Below are positions 63,508 through 64,000 of a stretch of DNA of 64,000 bases, piece after piece. A program made the position numbers and the translations under genes. Positions within the stretch are counted from its first letter, which is position 1. Each line of letters begins with the position of its first letter. The stretch is from Marivirga atlantica (GTDB taxonomy: Bacteria > Bacteroidota > Bacteroidia > Cytophagales > Cyclobacteriaceae). Under the pieces are notes generated by a model. That model was given only the letters and a program-made list of their open reading frames with translations. It had not been told where the DNA came from and made no database searches. The stretch covers positions 310,001-374,000 of the forward strand of contig NZ_JAERQG010000001.1 in the NCBI RefSeq assembly GCF_016734805.1. Direction: 5' to 3'.

Positions 63508-64000
63508 CTATAAATAAAAGAAAAGCAACCATACCAAGAACAGTAATGGTAGCAAAATTGGAATTGAAAACCGGATTATATAGCCAAAGAAAGAAGGCAT
63601 TTTTATACCCACTTGTTCCGCTATTGATTTCACCATAAAGTTAGGGCCATTGCCAATGTACGTCATAGCACCAAAGAATACAGCCGCGACCGAAATAGCT
63701 TTTAAGTCAAGAACTGAGTCATGATAAATACCACCTAATGCAAAATGGCTGACTTCGCTCAATACAGAAATACTAGCGCCTTGTGAGGCCATAGCTGCGG
63801 CAAGAAAGTTAAGGTACGTTGGTGCGTTATCTAAAAATCCAGAAAGAAGGCCCGTTCCCCAGTAAAGTGTATTATGTGTTATTAGCTCAGCTCCAGCCGG
63901 TGATTTCGCAAAATTTCCTACCAAGTCCAATGCAGGCATCATTGTACCAAAAATCCCTATGAAGATAAAGGCTACCTCCCTTATTGGTTCAAAGCTAAAT
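63508..64000 (-). CDS. NhaD-like sodium:proton antiporter, N-terminal part outside window
   Basis: The frame continues in phase to the right window edge (residues FSFEPIREVAFIFIGIFG precede the internal Met-Met), so the visible 163 codons are the C-terminal part of a larger transporter. Hydrophobic segments and GTGLLSGFLDNAPTYLNF, FGAMTYIGNGPNFMVKSIAE match the ion-transporter superfamily NhaD/citrate-transporter type, where the DNAP and GNGPN loops form the ion path. It is followed by the cupin gene with 17 bp between. Confidence 0.88.
   Translation of the reverse strand, partial: FSFEPIREVAFIFIGIFGTMMPALDLVGNFAKSPAGAELITHNTLYWGTGLLSGFLDNAPTYLNFLAAAMASQGASISVLSEVSHFALGGIYHDSVLDLKAISVAAVFFGAMTYIGNGPNFMVKSIAEQVGIKMPSFFGYIIRFSIPILLPLLFLVWLLFFYL

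Overview
The window is a bacterial chromosome segment from the phylum Bacteroidota, most likely a marine or soil Cytophagales-type organism. The evidence is an AT-rich composition, almost no Shine-Dalgarno sites, TAnnTTTG-like -7 boxes, signal peptides ending in ...AQ, a type IX secretion sorting domain on a secreted nuclease, fused SecDF, a DUF4270 lipoprotein, and the Bacteroidota-style cluster glgA-like / DUF4270 / glmS divergent from panC-panD. I cannot name the genus.

Positions 1-25106 are the right-hand part of a Tn7-like transposon. Its right end is visible: three 16-bp repeats at an exact 20-bp pitch (25048-25103, presumed TnsB sites) followed by a terminal TGT (minus strand) at 25106, about 30 bp beyond the glmS stop codon, which is the classic attTn7 position. 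A full tnsABCDE set (8415-16297, leftward) lies in the middle of the element with cargo on both sides. The left end is outside the window. Right cargo (16433-24992): a tightly packed operon of a type IIG restriction-methylation enzyme, a Cap4/DUF4297-like nuclease, a HerA ATPase and a DUF2130 protein, then two small genes. Left cargo (1-8403): a DUF262 protein cut by the window edge, a HEPN-like protein, a two-gene module of a helicase-nuclease fusion plus a protein with possible PIWI/Argonaute-like features, a membrane protein, and a short non-coding region.

That non-coding region (7797-8096) holds the most unusual signal. On the minus strand a 40-codon basic ORF is followed by all parts of a canonical tRNA cloverleaf in circularly permuted order: the 3' half (anticodon 3' stem, variable loop, T arm, acceptor 3' strand) comes first, then a 20-nt spacer, then the 5' half (acceptor 5' strand, D arm, anticodon 5' stem), then a terminator. 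The halves pair with each other at both the acceptor and anticodon stems. The topology is that of two-piece tmRNA, but with a proper D arm and anticodon stem.

From 25137 to 64000 the window is chromosomal backbone: amino-sugar and peptidoglycan recycling (glmS, GlcNAc kinase-like, murQ), pantothenate (panC, panD), heptose adenylyltransferase, lipid enzymes (acyl-CoA dehydrogenase, GGGP-synthase family, fatty-acid hydroxylase), Sec export (secDF), peptidases (HEVGH membrane protease, SprT-like, M1), an orphan histidine kinase, an AraC regulator, a HisA-like protein lacking the catalytic first Asp, a secreted endonuclease I, an SPFH protein, a B12-type radical SAM protein, and at the right edge a partial NhaD-like transporter. 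No rRNA, ordinary tRNA or CRISPR array was seen.
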